DNA of 64,000 nucleotides from Actinernus sp. WN-2022 (Eukaryota > Cnidaria > Anthozoa > Actiniaria > Actinernidae): assembly GCA_030867875.1 (NCBI GenBank), contig JAOWCC010001589.1, positions 86,203,537 through 86,267,536 of the forward strand, in the 5' to 3' direction. The notes under the pieces are model-generated. The model was not told the DNA's origin. It ran no database searches and saw only the letters and a list, made by a program, of their open reading frames with translations. The translations under genes were made by a program, and so were the position numbers. Shown piece after piece: positions 10,518-21,660 of this stretch. Position 1 is the stretch's first letter; each line of letters begins with the position of its first letter.

Positions 10518-10990
10518 TAGACAGATTTTGCTTGTACATTTGTTGTCCCAATTCAATGTGACAGCTCTCCAGAGGATTCAGTGCTTTGTTTTCCAATCAA
10601 AGTAATATGTACATTTCCTCTTTAAGGGATACAGAAAAACAAGAAACATTCAGTCAAGGGAAAAGTCAAGTTTTTTTTTAATTTTATTGATTCTGTTTTA
10701 CCACTCGAAGGTGGACGGAGAACCTCAACAGGCTTAAAGCCCTTCTATGGAAGTCTCCGAGGGCCTATGATTTATCATCCTTATCCGAGAAGGCGTGAAA
10801 GTCTAACTATTTGCAGTTTGAAAACAAAGACAGCACCTTCTAGTCAGTTATTTGAAGACCCTAAGTGTTGGTCCGGCCGAGGTTTGAACCCGCGACCTCC
10901 CGCACAACAGACCGCGGCGTTTAACCACTGATCATGAGCTAACCGGGAGGCCTGAATTGGGACAACAAATGTACAAGCTAAATTGGGCAA
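10518..10990. mobile_element. TAGACTGAT-type MITE interrupted by a SINE
   Basis: Left end TAGACAGATTTTGCTTGTAC, right end the complement of the same (TGTACAAGCTAAATTGGGCA). Internal sequence matches the copy at 7638-7838, reversed. The GGGAAAAGTCAGG stretch expected from that copy is split by about 280 bp of SINE sequence. Confidence 0.65.
10671..10952 (-). mobile_element. tRNA-derived SINE
   Basis: On the minus strand the element begins near 10952 with GGCCTCCCGGTTAGCTC and has a B-box-like GGGTTCAAACC. It ends in an A-rich run (poly-T on the plus strand at 10671-10679). The polymerase III box arrangement marks it as tRNA-derived. It is inserted in the MITE at 10518-10990. It is not a functional tRNA gene: the head does not close into a full cloverleaf. 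Confidence 0.65.
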
Positions 10991-11199
10991 TTAGCGAAGA
11001 TGAGCCTGCCTTTTCTTAAAATATGGCACATTTTTAAGACAGTCTTTGAGACAGGAATTATGTACGAGTTCAAGCTTAGGTGGTGAACAGAAGCACATTA
11101 GTTTTGTTTCCTTCTTCTTTTTGTCTCAGTTACACTGACCATACTCCCCGCTTCATTAGAAAATCTTTGCAAATTATTAATATAATATCACAGAGGAAC

Positions 11200-11335
11200 A
11201 ATTGAAGGGGTGAGCGGAAGAAAGAGTTAAGTGATGACGGATCAAGTTCTGAATTCTCCATTACAAAATAAAGAAGATAAAGGAGAATTTGATCTGATCA
11301 TCACTTAAGTCTTTCTTCCACTCACCCCTTCAATT
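11200..11335. mobile_element. Palindromic MITE
   Basis: 136 bp with arms AATTGAAGGGGTGAG... and the complement, continuing through GGAAGAAAGA and TAAGTGATGA with few mismatches. The loop is A-rich. It is nested in the 9768-11850 element. Confidence 0.7.
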
Positions 11336-11589
11336 ACAAATGAGTCGAAGAACTGACGGGCAAGCTACGTGACAACCGTTCAGCTATATTTCCATTTCAG
11401 TCGGAGCAGCTCGATTTCTATGGAATTAATAGGCTGTTTTCTATTGGGAAATCCTAGTTTTAAAAACAAATGCCGTACCGCTGTGTAGATCTAACTGAAC
11501 TTACTCCAAAAGAACGCGATAATTTCATGGTACAAAAACGTGACACCTCCTCCCTTAGTTTTTTGTTGATCAATCGATAACCATGGACG

Positions 11590-11792
11590 TATATATGTGA
11601 CGGCCAACACCTATATATGTGACGGCCAACACCTATATATATGTGACGGCCAACACCTATATATATGTGACGGCCAACACCTATATATATGTGACGGCCA
11701 ACACCTATATATATGTGACGGCCAACACCTATATATATGTGACGGCCAACACCTATATATATGTGACGGCCAACACCTATATATGTGACGGT
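11590..11792. repeat. 24-bp tandem array, nine GTGACGG cores
   Basis: Units of 24 bp (22 at either end), ACCTATATATATGTGACGGC plus CAAC. Inside the right TIR of the 9768-11850 element. The long tyrosine/isoleucine ORFs across it are artefacts. Confidence 0.95.
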
Positions 11793-11850
11793 ATATTGAG
11801 GAAAACAAACCTAATATATGTTTAAAAGGTTGGACTATATATTCGGTTAC

Positions 11851-12269
11851 CTTTTGTCACACTTGGCGCCCCATAATATTCTTTTTTTTCCTGATTTTAA
11901 AGTCCAAAACTTTAATTTTCTTGGATAAAACTTGATTATCTTCCGTTTGGAGTCTGGATGCTAGAATGTCTGCCACCCAGATCGGAACACTTAAGCAGTT
12001 TTCCGTTCTTCCGGCTTGTTCTAAATGCTCCGATAATTTAGGCGCCCATACACAATTTTCGCAACCGCTCACGGAACAGCCGTGGCCAAGAAACTTGATA
12101 AATCACCTATTGTCATCGTCTAGGGTTACCCATTTTGAAAAGAAAATGATCGGAGACAACAATACTAATCGCTTTTCCGTCACTTCCACCTTATTTCCTC
12201 TATAACTGCTTATAAACCTGCATATTTTGATTCCTTTTTCGTGAGTTTTGAATTCTTCAGTTTATAACA
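11851..12269. promoter_or_regulatory. 5' flank of the C16orf89-like gene
   Basis: This 420-bp stretch separates the TIR element from the start codon at 12270. No TATA box at a convincing distance was seen. Short frames on both strands (for example 11857-12072 minus) have no family match. The ATGGGGCGCC-type motif near 11868 recurs at about 41413, so part of this flank may be repeat-derived. Confidence 0.3.
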
Positions 12270-12471
12270 ATGATTACATCTATTGAACAATCCCTCTTGT
12301 TCATCTTATTGCTTCTTTGTCAGTGCCAAATTTCCGCGCCTAAAACAATTGTCATCCCTGAGACCCCCGTTGTAAGAGTCTTAAAATCCCTCGACCGAGC
12401 CCTCGAGTTTTACGGGCGTGAGATGAATGACATTAACTTAGACGGTGTGCTTGGCTTACGCATCGCTGAAG
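12270..12471 (+). CDS. C16orf89-like: C16orf89-like secreted protein, exon 1
   Basis: The ATG at 12270 opens an N-terminus with a strong signal peptide (hydrophobic residues 8-17, SLLFILLLLC). A short mature region follows, ending in the family hallmark NLDGVLGLRIAEG. The C16orf89 (DUF4735) family comprises secreted or ER-associated metazoan proteins of poorly known function, thyroid-linked in vertebrates. The exon ends in G^GTAAGTG, phase 1. Joining to 18309 completes a glycine codon and continues the family alignment, which supports both the start and the splice. Confidence 0.8.
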
Positions 12472-14039
12472 GTAAGTGAATCGTATGGTGACTATAGTTC
12501 TAGTACAATAAAACACACTAGCTTTATTTCACTCAGTACTCTCTAAAAACATGTAACACTGTACATTATTCAGCTATTTGATAAGTGGAATTATGATCTT
12601 TATTTAGAACGCCCGTAAATCGATTTCAGTTTCAGTCTGTAAGCGGCAGTTAAGTCAGTTCAGAAGCCGAATTGGTGTCGTTTCGGAAAGACGAACCCAC
12701 TCTGAAGAAGAAATTTCGGTCGAATTAGACAAACTGAATGCCTCAAAACGCATGTCGTTTCCGGCTGTGAGTCCTTAGAAGTGAATGTCATTTTACTCAT
12801 TCTATCTAGTCGAATAATTCATTCAGTTGATCACGGATCTGCATGAGACACATCAGTTGAATTCACAAAAATATTACCAATATCGTTCCTCACTTTACTC
12901 GAGAGGACTCGGGACAAAAAAGAAGTTAAAAAGGTAACTGTTTTACAGACAACTGTAGACAAATTTATTTTTATAGCAAGATTAACTTTCGCAATACGCT
13001 GCACCAGCTACTGGAACGAGCTTTCGAAACCCGGATGAAATTTGGCTTTAGTCGGCGACAAGAATTTAAGAGCAAGCATGGATCGTAGAAATGACTTTAT
13101 ATATGAAAAGACTGGAAAAGTATCTAAAGTATAATATTGCATGTTGTCTTCTATAGCTATTCAAATGTCACTTTTCCTTGTCAAACTTAAAGAGCATCGA
13201 ACTAGTGAATTGGTCTCATTCAGTCTGCTCAACTCCAATCGGTAACTTCGGCGAACTGTTACCTTCTAATTGGACTTGGAACACATGCTTTATTACATGT
13301 TGCCAGAACTGGACTTCTCAGTCATTGTTGCTTGATATCAACACACCAACATCCTCGTCTAGTTTCTCAGTGAGGGGGAACAAACTGCTAGCAATATGGA
13401 ACTCAATCACAGAAAGTTAGTAATGATGGCTATGGTATTTTTTTAAATACGAATTATTCTTGGCGCGTTTGCATGATTGACTGTTAATTCCAGCCGAGAA
13501 TAACAGCAGATGGAATAGTCTCTTGGAAATTACTGGTTCAGGCGCATTTTGCACTGTAAGCTCCAAACACATATGATATTCAGGATAAAGTTTAGTATTC
13601 CAGCGTCTAAAAAGTCCCGATATAAATGATTTGTAGTGAACATTCTGTAAGTTATTCCGGAAACGGTCACTCGAAAACACCGCAATAAAATTGAAAACAA
13701 AAATAACTGAAAAGACCCCAATCCTGATGTTTTACTGTTCATCCAAACCTTTTTTCTCCTGGGGTAAAAGTTAGTTATTTTCATCAGCAACTATCAGTTT
13801 ATGACGACTGGAGAGCTATATATAGTTTTACATGATTTATTTGACTCAGAGTTATGTATATGTCCACTCACATATATTAACTAAGGCCTGCTGCTGTAGT
13901 CGGCTCCACTGAACCACAATATCGGACGCATTATATAGAAAGTATTTATTATAGCTCAGTTACGTTAGCCATGATCAGCGGTTTATTACTAGTCGCCTTG
14001 TCTATCGTACTGAACTGCTTATTATATTGTTGCCTAAGG
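12472..14039. other. Intron 1 of C16orf89-like gene, first part
   Basis: No exon of the gene is expected here because exons 1 and 2 already join in phase. A serine/tryptophan-containing frame at 13178-13420 has no recognised family. No structural repeat noted. Confidence 0.5.
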
Positions 14040-14235
14040 CATAAATCATAAGACAAAGTTTCTAAGTTACAAAGGGTGCAAAATGTAGCGACTAGAGTAA
14101 TTTCCAACACACCAAGATACTGGCACATAACGCCGCGGACACTGCGCAAACACCTGTAAGCTACCGTGTTTTTCTGTTAACATTTAAGACGGCTATATAT
14201 GGATTATCGCCACACTATATTAGAAATCTAAAGAA
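14040..14235 (+). pseudogene. LINE reverse transcriptase C-terminal fragment
   Basis: A short frame reads KLQRVQNVATRVISNTPRYW, the hallmark segment just after the RT palm in CR1/jockey-type LINEs (K-LQ-x-x-QN-x-A-x-R). A frame break follows, then a segment like the next conserved block. Highly decayed and confined to the intron. Confidence 0.6.
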
Positions 14236-15412
14236 GTAGTCTTATTACTCTTTTATAGGTCTAATGAAGGTCTAATAGCTCGTATAGTGAAGATAGCGAA
14301 ACCAATAGTTTCAGTCGTATAATAATTAATTTAAATCCCATTTAGAATAGGGAAACATCGCCAGAAGCAACCAGTGTCGATCTTCTTCCAATTCATCTCT
14401 CAAGATAGTAGTAAGAGTACTTTATTAACCTTATCTCATCTGAGAAGGTAAATCAATGATGATAAATAACAACATAATCAGATTACAGGGGCACCCAACG
14501 GTGAAACCTCATAAAAACCTATACTCTTAGTGATGTTATTATAACAGAGTAGATCTATTTAAACATATTTAAAAAACAACCTTTTTTTCAGCTAGCAGGC
14601 GAACAGCTATTCTGCAGTACCAGACAGCCTAAAGCTCGTGAAGAATTTCTAAATTTCCCAGATGCAAAATTTAAGTGAATGCAGCCGGTAATAGAAATTT
14701 AAAATGAGTCAAGATCATACAGAAATCACAAACTATGTAGAGGGTATTGAAATACTGGCAGGCCAACAAGAAAAGTTTAAAATGTTTCAATTAATTACAT
14801 AATAGGTGTGTCAGCCAAATTTCGATACCCTGCAGAATTCAATACTTTTGGAAAATTGAAAACAAAAGTGCAGAATTTGCCAGCTGAGAAATATCAGACT
14901 GCAGAATTTGCCACAGCTGAGTGGCCCAGCAAAACAGATATTTTCCAGAACAGTTCATTGGGTGTTCCTGAGAGTACACGAAAAGTAACTGATTAAATGA
15001 ACAAGAAGAAGAAAAGAAAAGGTAATTCTATTATACAGTTCTTTGAAAATGTCAATGATTTTCTTGAAATAGTAGGTAGTACACTTAGTATTGTCCGTGA
15101 TAAATAATAAGACAGTTTTGATCGGCAAATTAAGAAATAGATGAGGAACTTAACAATAAAATATCGTTTTATACCTCGATATTTTAACTATAATTTGTTA
15201 TGAAGGCCGGTAATGAATTCAAGACATTCTCTGAGGTCTAGGAATTTTTTTAAACGTATGCGCAAATGTACTCTTCAAAATGAAATCGGTAACCATGCAG
15301 ATTTGATTTTAAAGTAGAGTTCTAGTTTTGAATTTCTATTTCCACTAATATTATCAACTCTATTGCAGCGATTCCATTGTTGTATGTATAGTTTTTGTAG
15401 CTTATTAATGCC
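14236..15412. other. Intron 1, no recognised feature
   Basis: AT-rich. A 62-residue frame at 14808-14996 has no recognisable relatives. Confidence 0.4.
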
Positions 15413-15631
15413 CTAACTGAACTTACCGCGAAATAAGTCTGTTATTTCATTATGGACTATGTAAATTGGGATATGCAAGGGAAAACTACCAAGTTCTACC
15501 ATTACTGCCGCAGGATTTGTACTTTGAGAGCTGACACCAAGAATCAACATGTAAATTTCACATAATAAAATGTTACTAAATATATTTTCTTTGCACTTAA
15601 GTAGACAAATGTAAGCTCCCCAAAGTTTCAC
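15413..15631 (-). pseudogene. Fragment of the LINE-A/LINE-C family
   Basis: The frame contains LGVSSQSTNPAAVMVELGSF. This matches LGVSSKSTNSAVRSELGAF at the equivalent position of the LINE in 24480-31633. Only about 70 residues of the C-terminal part of ORF2 remain. Confidence 0.75.
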
Positions 15632-16072
15632 TATTGTACCTAATTATTTTATGGACGATAGTGTTTTACTGAGAAATAAACCACTCCTAGAACTCATACG
15701 AAACTACATCCGGGTACTGAGTAGCGTATTTTCCATATCCTCACTAGTGAAAATATCGATGACGTCACGTTTGCCGCCTTTTGAACTACAAAGATGGCGG
15801 CAGGTCAGTTGTGAAAATCACAGAGCAAGATGTAAACAGCTTAAGTAAGCTGCACGACAATGAATAGTCCGGTCGAGCACAAAAAAGCAAAATACGATCT
15901 AAAACTCTCTAAAGATTTTCTCGACTGCAACGAAGAGACAAGAAAACCCGATGAAACTCCTCAGCCGACAGCTTAGAAAGATCACGAACAAGTTTTACTG
16001 ACAGTAAGCCTAAGTAAAATGAATAGATAAGCATTCTTAGAGCAGTTTAATTGTCCATATAATGAAAAGAAC
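15632..16072. other. Intron 1, no recognised feature
   Basis: Contains the pair ATGACGTCACG and AAGATGGCGGCA near 15759-15800, a combination that recurs near foldback elements here. It may be an unrecognised MITE end. Confidence 0.35.
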
Positions 16073-16190
16073 ATTACACTGTGGTTTGAAGATATGAAGT
16101 TTATCCTCGCCAGAGTCGAAAATATTTCACGAGTGAGCGCAGCGACTCTCAGGCGAGGATAAACTTGATATCTTCTCATCACCGTGTAAT
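16073..16190. mobile_element. Foldback MITE
   Basis: 118 bp, ends ATTACACTGTGG and CACCGTGTAAT. Arms share GATATGAAGTTTATCCTCGC in inverted form with one or two differences. Non-coding. Confidence 0.75.
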
Positions 16191-17290
16191 ATCCTCTATT
16201 TATAATCGAACGACTTAAATAATCAAAAAGTGTTTTGACAATATGCAACTGTACCATTCAGAGCCTGGGTGAAGATAGTTCATTACATAATAACAAACGT
16301 ATAAAGATAAGTAATTGTTGTCATTAATTATGGGATGGGGGCGGTGGGTGAGAAACTCCCAGAATATGATTTTTTTTAGACCGCCCCATAGTCCATGTTC
16401 AAGCCACCACCTGTAATACATATTGTGGTTTATAATTTGAGGTCGCCCCCATTCAGATTTGAGGCCGCCTCCCTTTTCTCGCTCACCGCCCCCACTCTAC
16501 CCCTCCCATCATTATCATTAATAGACTAGTGCCATTGAGGGCTGCATGGCATTGTTGGCGGCTGAGGCCGTAGCACAACAAAAATGTACATTTGCCGTAC
16601 GTAATACACGTTTTAATGCCGACCTTTCCTTCCTTGTCGGTGTATTTATACTGTGCATGTGTTGCAACAGTCCCCTCTGAATTTACTACACATTTTCATC
16701 TAATAGACTTTATTGGGTAAGAAACACAATTACTGGTGACCATTATAAAAACTAAAACTAGATAAGAATTACAATATAGAAACTAGATAAGTAATATTAA
16801 TTGTTAAAGATAATTTGTAATTTGCAATTTGTCCTAAAAGTAGACTAAATACTGAATTAAAATGTTCTTGTACGTAATGTTAAAATGTTTATGTTTGAAG
16901 TTATTGGATAAAATGTTGTTGAATAAATGTGTCTTAAAATTACTTAGTTGGGAAATGTTTTTCGCATCGCTACTAATGGTTCCATAATCGAGTGCCGCTC
17001 GTATGAAATGTGCGAAGTATTTACTGGTTATTTCATGGAATACCGGCGAAAATTTCACTCGAAATTCATATTATTTTGATATACAACGAGCCTTAACAAC
17101 TCGCCTACAGGCTCGTTGTATACCAAATAAAACAAATTTCTCATAGAAAACCATGAAATAACCATGTTATCCTATAAAAACAAATTTACGAAAAGATTTA
17201 TCACGAAAACAAAGTAACTTATAATATTCATTAATAATTCATGAGCGGTCTGGCCAATCCCATGTGCCGAACGACCCCACATGATGGCCA
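16191..17290. other. Intron 1, no recognised feature
   Basis: Includes C-rich pyrimidine tracts around 16440-16510 and an AT-rich stretch. The frame at 16834-17058 (minus) is not recognised. Confidence 0.4.
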
Positions 17291-17376
17291 GCCCGATTAG
17301 TGCTAATCCTGGATTAACTCTGCACAGAACCTATTGGTTGTCATGGAAATTAACCCTGGATTAGCACTAATCGGGC
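17291..17376. mobile_element. Foldback MITE, first of a pair
   Basis: Arms GCCCGATTAGTGCTAATCC and complement. Close relative of the next element, which has a GC in place of the GT. Confidence 0.7.
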
Positions 17377-17410
17377 TTTGAACAACCCGGCCCTGATTAA
17401 TAAAACATCA

Positions 17411-17529
17411 GGGCCCGGTTCCTGAAAGCCCGATTAGCGCTAATCCAGAGTTAATTACCACGACAACTAATATGTTTTTTGAGAGTTCATCCAGGATTAG
17501 CGCTAATCGGGCTTTCAGGAACCGGGCCC
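17411..17529. mobile_element. Foldback MITE with perfect 36-bp arms
   Basis: Ends GGGCCCGGTTCCTGAAAGCC, with the arm continuing through CGATTAGCGCTAATCC. The right arm is its exact complement. The near-identity of arms suggests relatively recent origin or hairpin-based conversion. Confidence 0.85.
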
Positions 17530-18308
17530 AGGTTCTGTATCGATATACAGACCCCAAGGTCCGTGATACAGATCCCATGGTCCGTAAAAGCTCAAGTAGT
17601 ATTCTCTATCAAGTACGGAATACTAGCTAAGCTAGTGAGGGAGGTCTCACGACCGATCACTCACTTCCCCTATCCCGGGCCGGGTGAAAGGATAAAAGTA
17701 AATGTGCTCACTTATTCTTTTCACACCGTCTCTTCGATGTGGGAGCTGGTTTTCTGAACGCTGCATGTCCGTGGCGCAAACTATTTTGCCGAAGCCTTAT
17801 TTTACGCTTTTCATCAAATCATAATCGCGTCCGAATTGTAAATCCCATACAATTCCTTCACTCATATTGTAAATAGTACTTACCAGACGATAGACTGCGA
17901 ATTTTCTCGCCTGAAAACAAAATTTTCGAGTGGCCGACGTGTCTTCAATTCTTATTGGCTGATAAAGAAAAGGCGCTAAATTTTCTCATCTAGCCATGAA
18001 ATATCGCTCTGTATTTCATAGAAAGACCATGAAATACCGCCCTGTATTGCATAGTAAAGCTGAGCTCTGATTGGCTGAAATATAACATTATTTTATAGTG
18101 TATCGTATTAACCATTTTACCTTTATGGGCATCCTTGGCAGTTATTGTACAGTTTAGCACTGATACCACAGACATGATCACAAAAAAAGCCGAGCTTGTC
18201 TGACGTTTTGCGTTCTTGTTTCTGATCGGAAAGGAGGCTCGATTAAAAGACGGAGGGCTCCGGGTCAATACATCTCGCTATGAATTCAGTACGATATTTG
18301 TTCCTTAG
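17530..18308. other. Intron 1, last part
   Basis: No coding feature. It ends in the acceptor TTTGTTCCTTAG that precedes exon 2. Repeated CCATGAAATA(T/C)CGC segments near 17994-18044 are short direct repeats. Confidence 0.45.
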
Positions 18309-18737
18309 GCGTACTGTCGCACATCACAAGAGATGTCAGGATGGGTGGCACCACAAGTGACAGGAGACTAGCACATCTCATAGCAGCCTTGAGAGCAAAA
18401 GCTAGCTGGGTTATAAAAGAAACGGTGCCGCTGCTTCAAAAGTCCAATCCTAAGTACTATAAAAACGTCGGATTTGTAGTCCAGGAGCCTTGGAACATTG
18501 TAAAGCAATTCAGAAAACTTAATACTACAAGCGGCACTAAAGTAAGTGAGAATGAGATCAAGACGAATATCGGCCAGGCGCACCAGCCGTGCATGGAGGC
18601 GTTGTTTGGCAGCGCAGGGTCTGGTTACCAACCGTGTAATGTGACTGATGCATGCTGGGACGTGATGACAAGGCCTGGAGCCGTAGGCTACACGCTGACA
18701 CACCAGGCCTTGTACTTCATGTTTGGAGAGCAGAGAG
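18309..18737 (+). CDS. C16orf89-like: C16orf89-like secreted protein, exon 2
   Basis: The acceptor TTCCTTAG and donor GAG^GTATGT bracket 429 bp, phase 1 at both ends. It encodes the middle of the protein. Family landmarks include a helical region ending NPKYYKNVGF, then QPCMEALFGS and PCNVTDACWDVMTRPGAVGY followed by LTHQALYFMF. The spaced cysteines (QPC, PC, AC) suggest disulfide bonds in the secretory pathway. The order and spacing match the vertebrate family member as I know it. No stop or frameshift, so the gene appears intact here. Confidence 0.85.
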
Positions 18738-18835
18738 GTATGTGACAGCACCAAACCCCAGTCCTCACGTCCATCTCCCACCCTTATAGAAAACCACAAT
18801 GCAAAGGTAGAGGGAATCAGTTTGCAACATATTCC

Positions 18836-19005
18836 CTACGTCACCGGTCAAAAAATTCACCGGCAAATTTTGATGCGTTGCAAGTGGGAAAAGTCATTTT
18901 CAATTTGTCCAGTTCTTCATACCTCTTCCTCGCTCGTTGGAAAGGACTTTTCCCACTTGCAACGCGTCACAATTTGCCGGTGAATGCTTTGACCGGTTGA
19001 CGTAG
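18836..19005. mobile_element. Foldback MITE in intron 2
   Basis: 170 bp, ends CTACGTCACCGGTCAAA and the complement of TTTGACCGGTTGACGTAG. Arms continue through TTCACCGGCAAATT and GCGTTGCAAGTGGGAAAAGT. The loop is pyrimidine-rich. The rest of intron 2 (18738-19416) shows nothing else. Confidence 0.8.
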
Positions 19006-19416
19006 CAGTAGCTTAGCCAATAGAAACGGCAGGGATACAGCTTTAACATCCATTTAAAACTTCAAGCATCGGATCACACTTGAGTCGCTCGTCTCCCTTT
19101 GCTCGAAATAAAGAAAGCATATTGAGGTCGACTTGTGACAAGTCTACATATTAATTTCCCTAGTACTAAGTTTGAAACTTAAGAAGATTGAAAAATGGAG
19201 CACGTGTCACGAGTGGAACTCGGACCTTCGTTCCACCGCTTTAACTGTTGTTTCCTAGGGTAATATTTGGAAACAAAGCGCCCTGCTATAAAAAAAAAAC
19301 AAAGACAAACACGTTAAAACATTTCAAAATGTAATGTTTGTAAACAGTCGCCTACAATACGTCACCATCAACACTATAAAATTGTAATTCCTATTTTCTC
19401 GTTATATTTGTGTCAG

Positions 19417-19720
19417 GTTGTTCCAAAGTATTTCTCAAGAGGCTAAACAATTCACACATGAAGGGTGGTCTGCAGAACTTGTACGAGTCGATCTGTTCCA
19501 CTGCACTCCCCCAAATGCATGTTTTAGAGAAAATGAAAAACAAAGACCGCCAGGAACTGGATTTGTATATAGAGCAGTCGGTAGTGTGTGGACTGCTTGG
19601 TTATTACCAGTTTCTCTCGTTAGACAGGATGGATAGGTTGTTAAGGTGGCAAATGCCCCTCGGATGCTATGGAGACCCTCGATATGATGCTAAAGAAGAA
19701 GAAGCTAGTGACAGGCTGAG
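19417..19720 (+). CDS. C16orf89-like: C16orf89-like secreted protein, exon 3
   Basis: The acceptor TTTGTGTCAG precedes GTTGTTCC. The phase-1 join to exon 2 completes a glycine followed by Cys, as in the family (RGC). It encodes a cysteine-containing helical segment (NLYESICSTALPQMHVLEKM), then CGLLGYYQFLSLDRMDRLLR and the hallmark W-x6-CYGDP before an acidic stretch. The donor CTGAG^GTAAGA leaves phase 2. Intact. The next exon must begin with one base completing a codon; I did not locate it with certainty. Confidence 0.85.
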
Positions 19721-19742
19721 GTAAGATGTGCTTTTGATATAC

Positions 19743-19990
19743 AATAGACCCTTTGCAGCTAACAAATCACGTGGTTGTACTGGAGAGCAAAACAATTCTG
19801 ACTTCATTTATTTAAAGGTCTTGTACCAGATCGGTATTAATATTAGCAAAGCCTGTTTGTAAATGGTATTTTCTACCTCCAATCGATTGTCGACTTTTCT
19901 CAAACAGCGTTTTTAAAGATAGCTTGCTCTCCTGAGCATCCATGGCAACGCCTTTCCCATTCCTTACAAAGTGGAACATTTGCTATTTCG
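19743..19990. mobile_element. AATAGACC-type MITE, 3'-truncated copy
   Basis: Begins AATAGACCCTTTGCAGC, carries the TTAGCAAAGCCTGTTTG and CATCCATGGCAACGCC landmarks of the family seen at 7354-7634, then loses similarity. It lies in the long last intron. Confidence 0.65.
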
Positions 19991-20178
19991 TGAGCGTAAC
20001 ACGAGTTCCTAACAATACTTCTAAGTCCGCATGCGCGTGACATCAAACTTCAAGATGGCGGAAAGATTATTAAAGAGAGTCCCAGCTACCGAAACGTTTT
20101 CTAAATAAATTTTATATAGAAGTAACCGAGCTAAAGCAAATAATTAATTCCAAATTAGCTCATTTGATTACCACACTT

Positions 20179-20370
20179 TGTAAAGATGTTGTGGAACAGA
20201 GTACAAACTCAAACGTATAGGACTTTAATATAAAGTTTAATTCCAAGTGATTGTTTAGACTTCGAACTTCCATGCGTGTGTCTTAATGATCTGAATCAAC
20301 ATTCAATCAAATAACAGGGGTGTTGGATTACTGTCTCTGAGCCACGTCATTAACGAGGCATCTCGTTACA
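20179..20370 (-). repeat. 3' LTR of gypsy element
   Basis: 192 bp, plus-strand ends TGTAAAGATG and CTCGTTACA. It keeps the uninterrupted sequence GTGTGTCTTAATGATCTG, the empty site for the TTAA insertion found in the other LTR. Confidence 0.95.
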
Positions 20371-20386
20371 TCTTTCCCCTTTTAAA
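20371..20386 (-). other. Polypurine tract of gypsy element
   Basis: Minus strand reads AAAAGGGGAAAGA directly against the start of the 3' LTR, the expected position of the plus-strand primer. Confidence 0.8.
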
Positions 20387-20465
20387 CAAAACAAATTATA
20401 GATACAATATATACAATAAGTGATAAGATACTATGCACTAGACTGTTAACTGTGTATGTGACCAG

Positions 20466-20714
20466 CTATGGTGCTGTCACCTCGTAGTCGTTGTGCCAAG
20501 CTGGGGCTTGGCGTGTGCGGCTGGACCTCCGGGGCCCAGCGTTGTCGCCTGTTTGTTTCCCAGGTAAGCGACCCGTACGCGGCAGGTATTGGCCTGGTTC
20601 GGGTGCCGCTGGAGGCTCCTCAGTGGTATCAGGTACCTCTAGGATTGGTGGCTCGTTGGTCTTCTGTATGTGTCTACGGTTACGCCTGTACTCTGCGTCT
20701 CCCACCTTCACCAT
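20466..20714 (-). pseudogene. Gypsy pol C-terminal tail
   Basis: An 82-residue frame, proline- and arginine-rich (RRSSRTRQAPAWHNDY near its end), following the integrase. It is the usual weakly conserved tail of a gypsy polyprotein. It is separated from the preceding frame at 20680 by a frameshift. Confidence 0.7.
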
Positions 20715-21621
20715 GTAACTCCGGTTGGCCTGCTTTGCTATAATAGTGCTCCTGACGCTGCTTCATCGCTGCCAGTACTTTCGCATCCGCCTCGGTGTCG
20801 TAGCGGGGCTTCAGGAGTGTGCCTGCAACCGGTAGAAGGGTCTTGCATCGACGGCCCATTAACCGCTGAGCCGGGCTCGTGCCGACTCCCTCGGTTGGAG
20901 TGTTCCGCCAGTCTAACAGTGCCAAGTACTCAGATTGTCCAGACTCTTTGCACTTTTTGGACAACAGCTTGACAATTTTCACTGCATTCTCAGCTTTGCC
21001 ATTTGACTGCGGGTATGTGGGCGATGACGTCATGTGGTCAAAACTCCAGGTCCGCGCAAAGAGTGAGAATTATGTGGACGCGAACTGTGGCCCGTTATCC
21101 GTGACCAGGACATCTGGAATCCCAAATCTCGCAAAGACTGCCTTTAGCTCCTTGATGATACCCTTTGAGTTTAAAGCAGTCACGCGAGCTACCTCAACAA
21201 AATTACTGTAATAATCAGAGATGACTAGTAGTGTCCGTCCATCCAGCTGGCGAAGGTCAGCAGCCACTTTGGACCACGGTCTCGCTGCGAACTCGTGCTG
21301 CTGTAGAGGCTCCTTGGTTTGGGCACTGCGATATGACTTACATATATCGCACTTAGCGATGTATTCCTTGAGCTCTTTGGCCATGCGCGGCCAGAAGAGG
21401 GTATCGCGTGCTCTCCGTATGCATGCCTCGATACCTATGTGGGATGCATGAGACGCAGCCATCAGCTCCTTGCGAAGGGCAGCTGGTACTACAAGTTGTT
21501 GGCCCTTGAATACCAGCTCACCCTGGATGGTGAGTTCATCCCGAATATCATAATATGGATGCAAACACTGGGGCAAGTCTGACCTGTTGTGTGACCAGCC
21601 GCCTTTGATAACTGACCTCAA
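20680..21621 (-). pseudogene. Gypsy integrase, split by a stop
   Basis: The upstream frame (21070-21621) has the zinc-binding H-H-C-C region (SHASHIGIEA then CDICKS) and the first part of the catalytic core, including DYYSNF and VTDNGPQF. The second frame (20680-21033) supplies TYPQSNGKAENAVK with the catalytic glutamate. Together they contain the D,D-35-E triad. A stop near 21070 separates the two parts. The enzyme would insert reverse-transcribed DNA into the host chromosome. Confidence 0.9.
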
Positions 21622-21660
21622 CTGTTGGAAGACTGGATCATCTGCAGCCGCATGCGCGAT

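Larger units (their letters stand above)
9768..11850. mobile_element. 2.1-kb TIR element with subterminal tandem repeats
   Basis: Outer inverted repeats contain GAATATATAGTCCAACC (left) and its complement (right, about 11830). They are followed by a shared AAACAAACC-type block, then ATATATAGGTGTTG-type repeats in inverted orientation on the two sides, and an inner pair built on ATCGATTGATCAACAAAAA. The total inverted region per side is about 200 bp. The interior holds two nested elements (10518-10990 and 11200-11335) and no transposase. The right boundary is approximate. Confidence 0.65.

Noticed and set aside
10671..10952. tRNA gene on the minus strand
   Set aside because: Has A/B boxes but not a full cloverleaf, and ends in an A-rich tail inside a split MITE, so it is a SINE.
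11597..11825. Repeat-protein ORFs on both strands
   Set aside because: Frames through a 24-bp tandem array whose length is a multiple of three.
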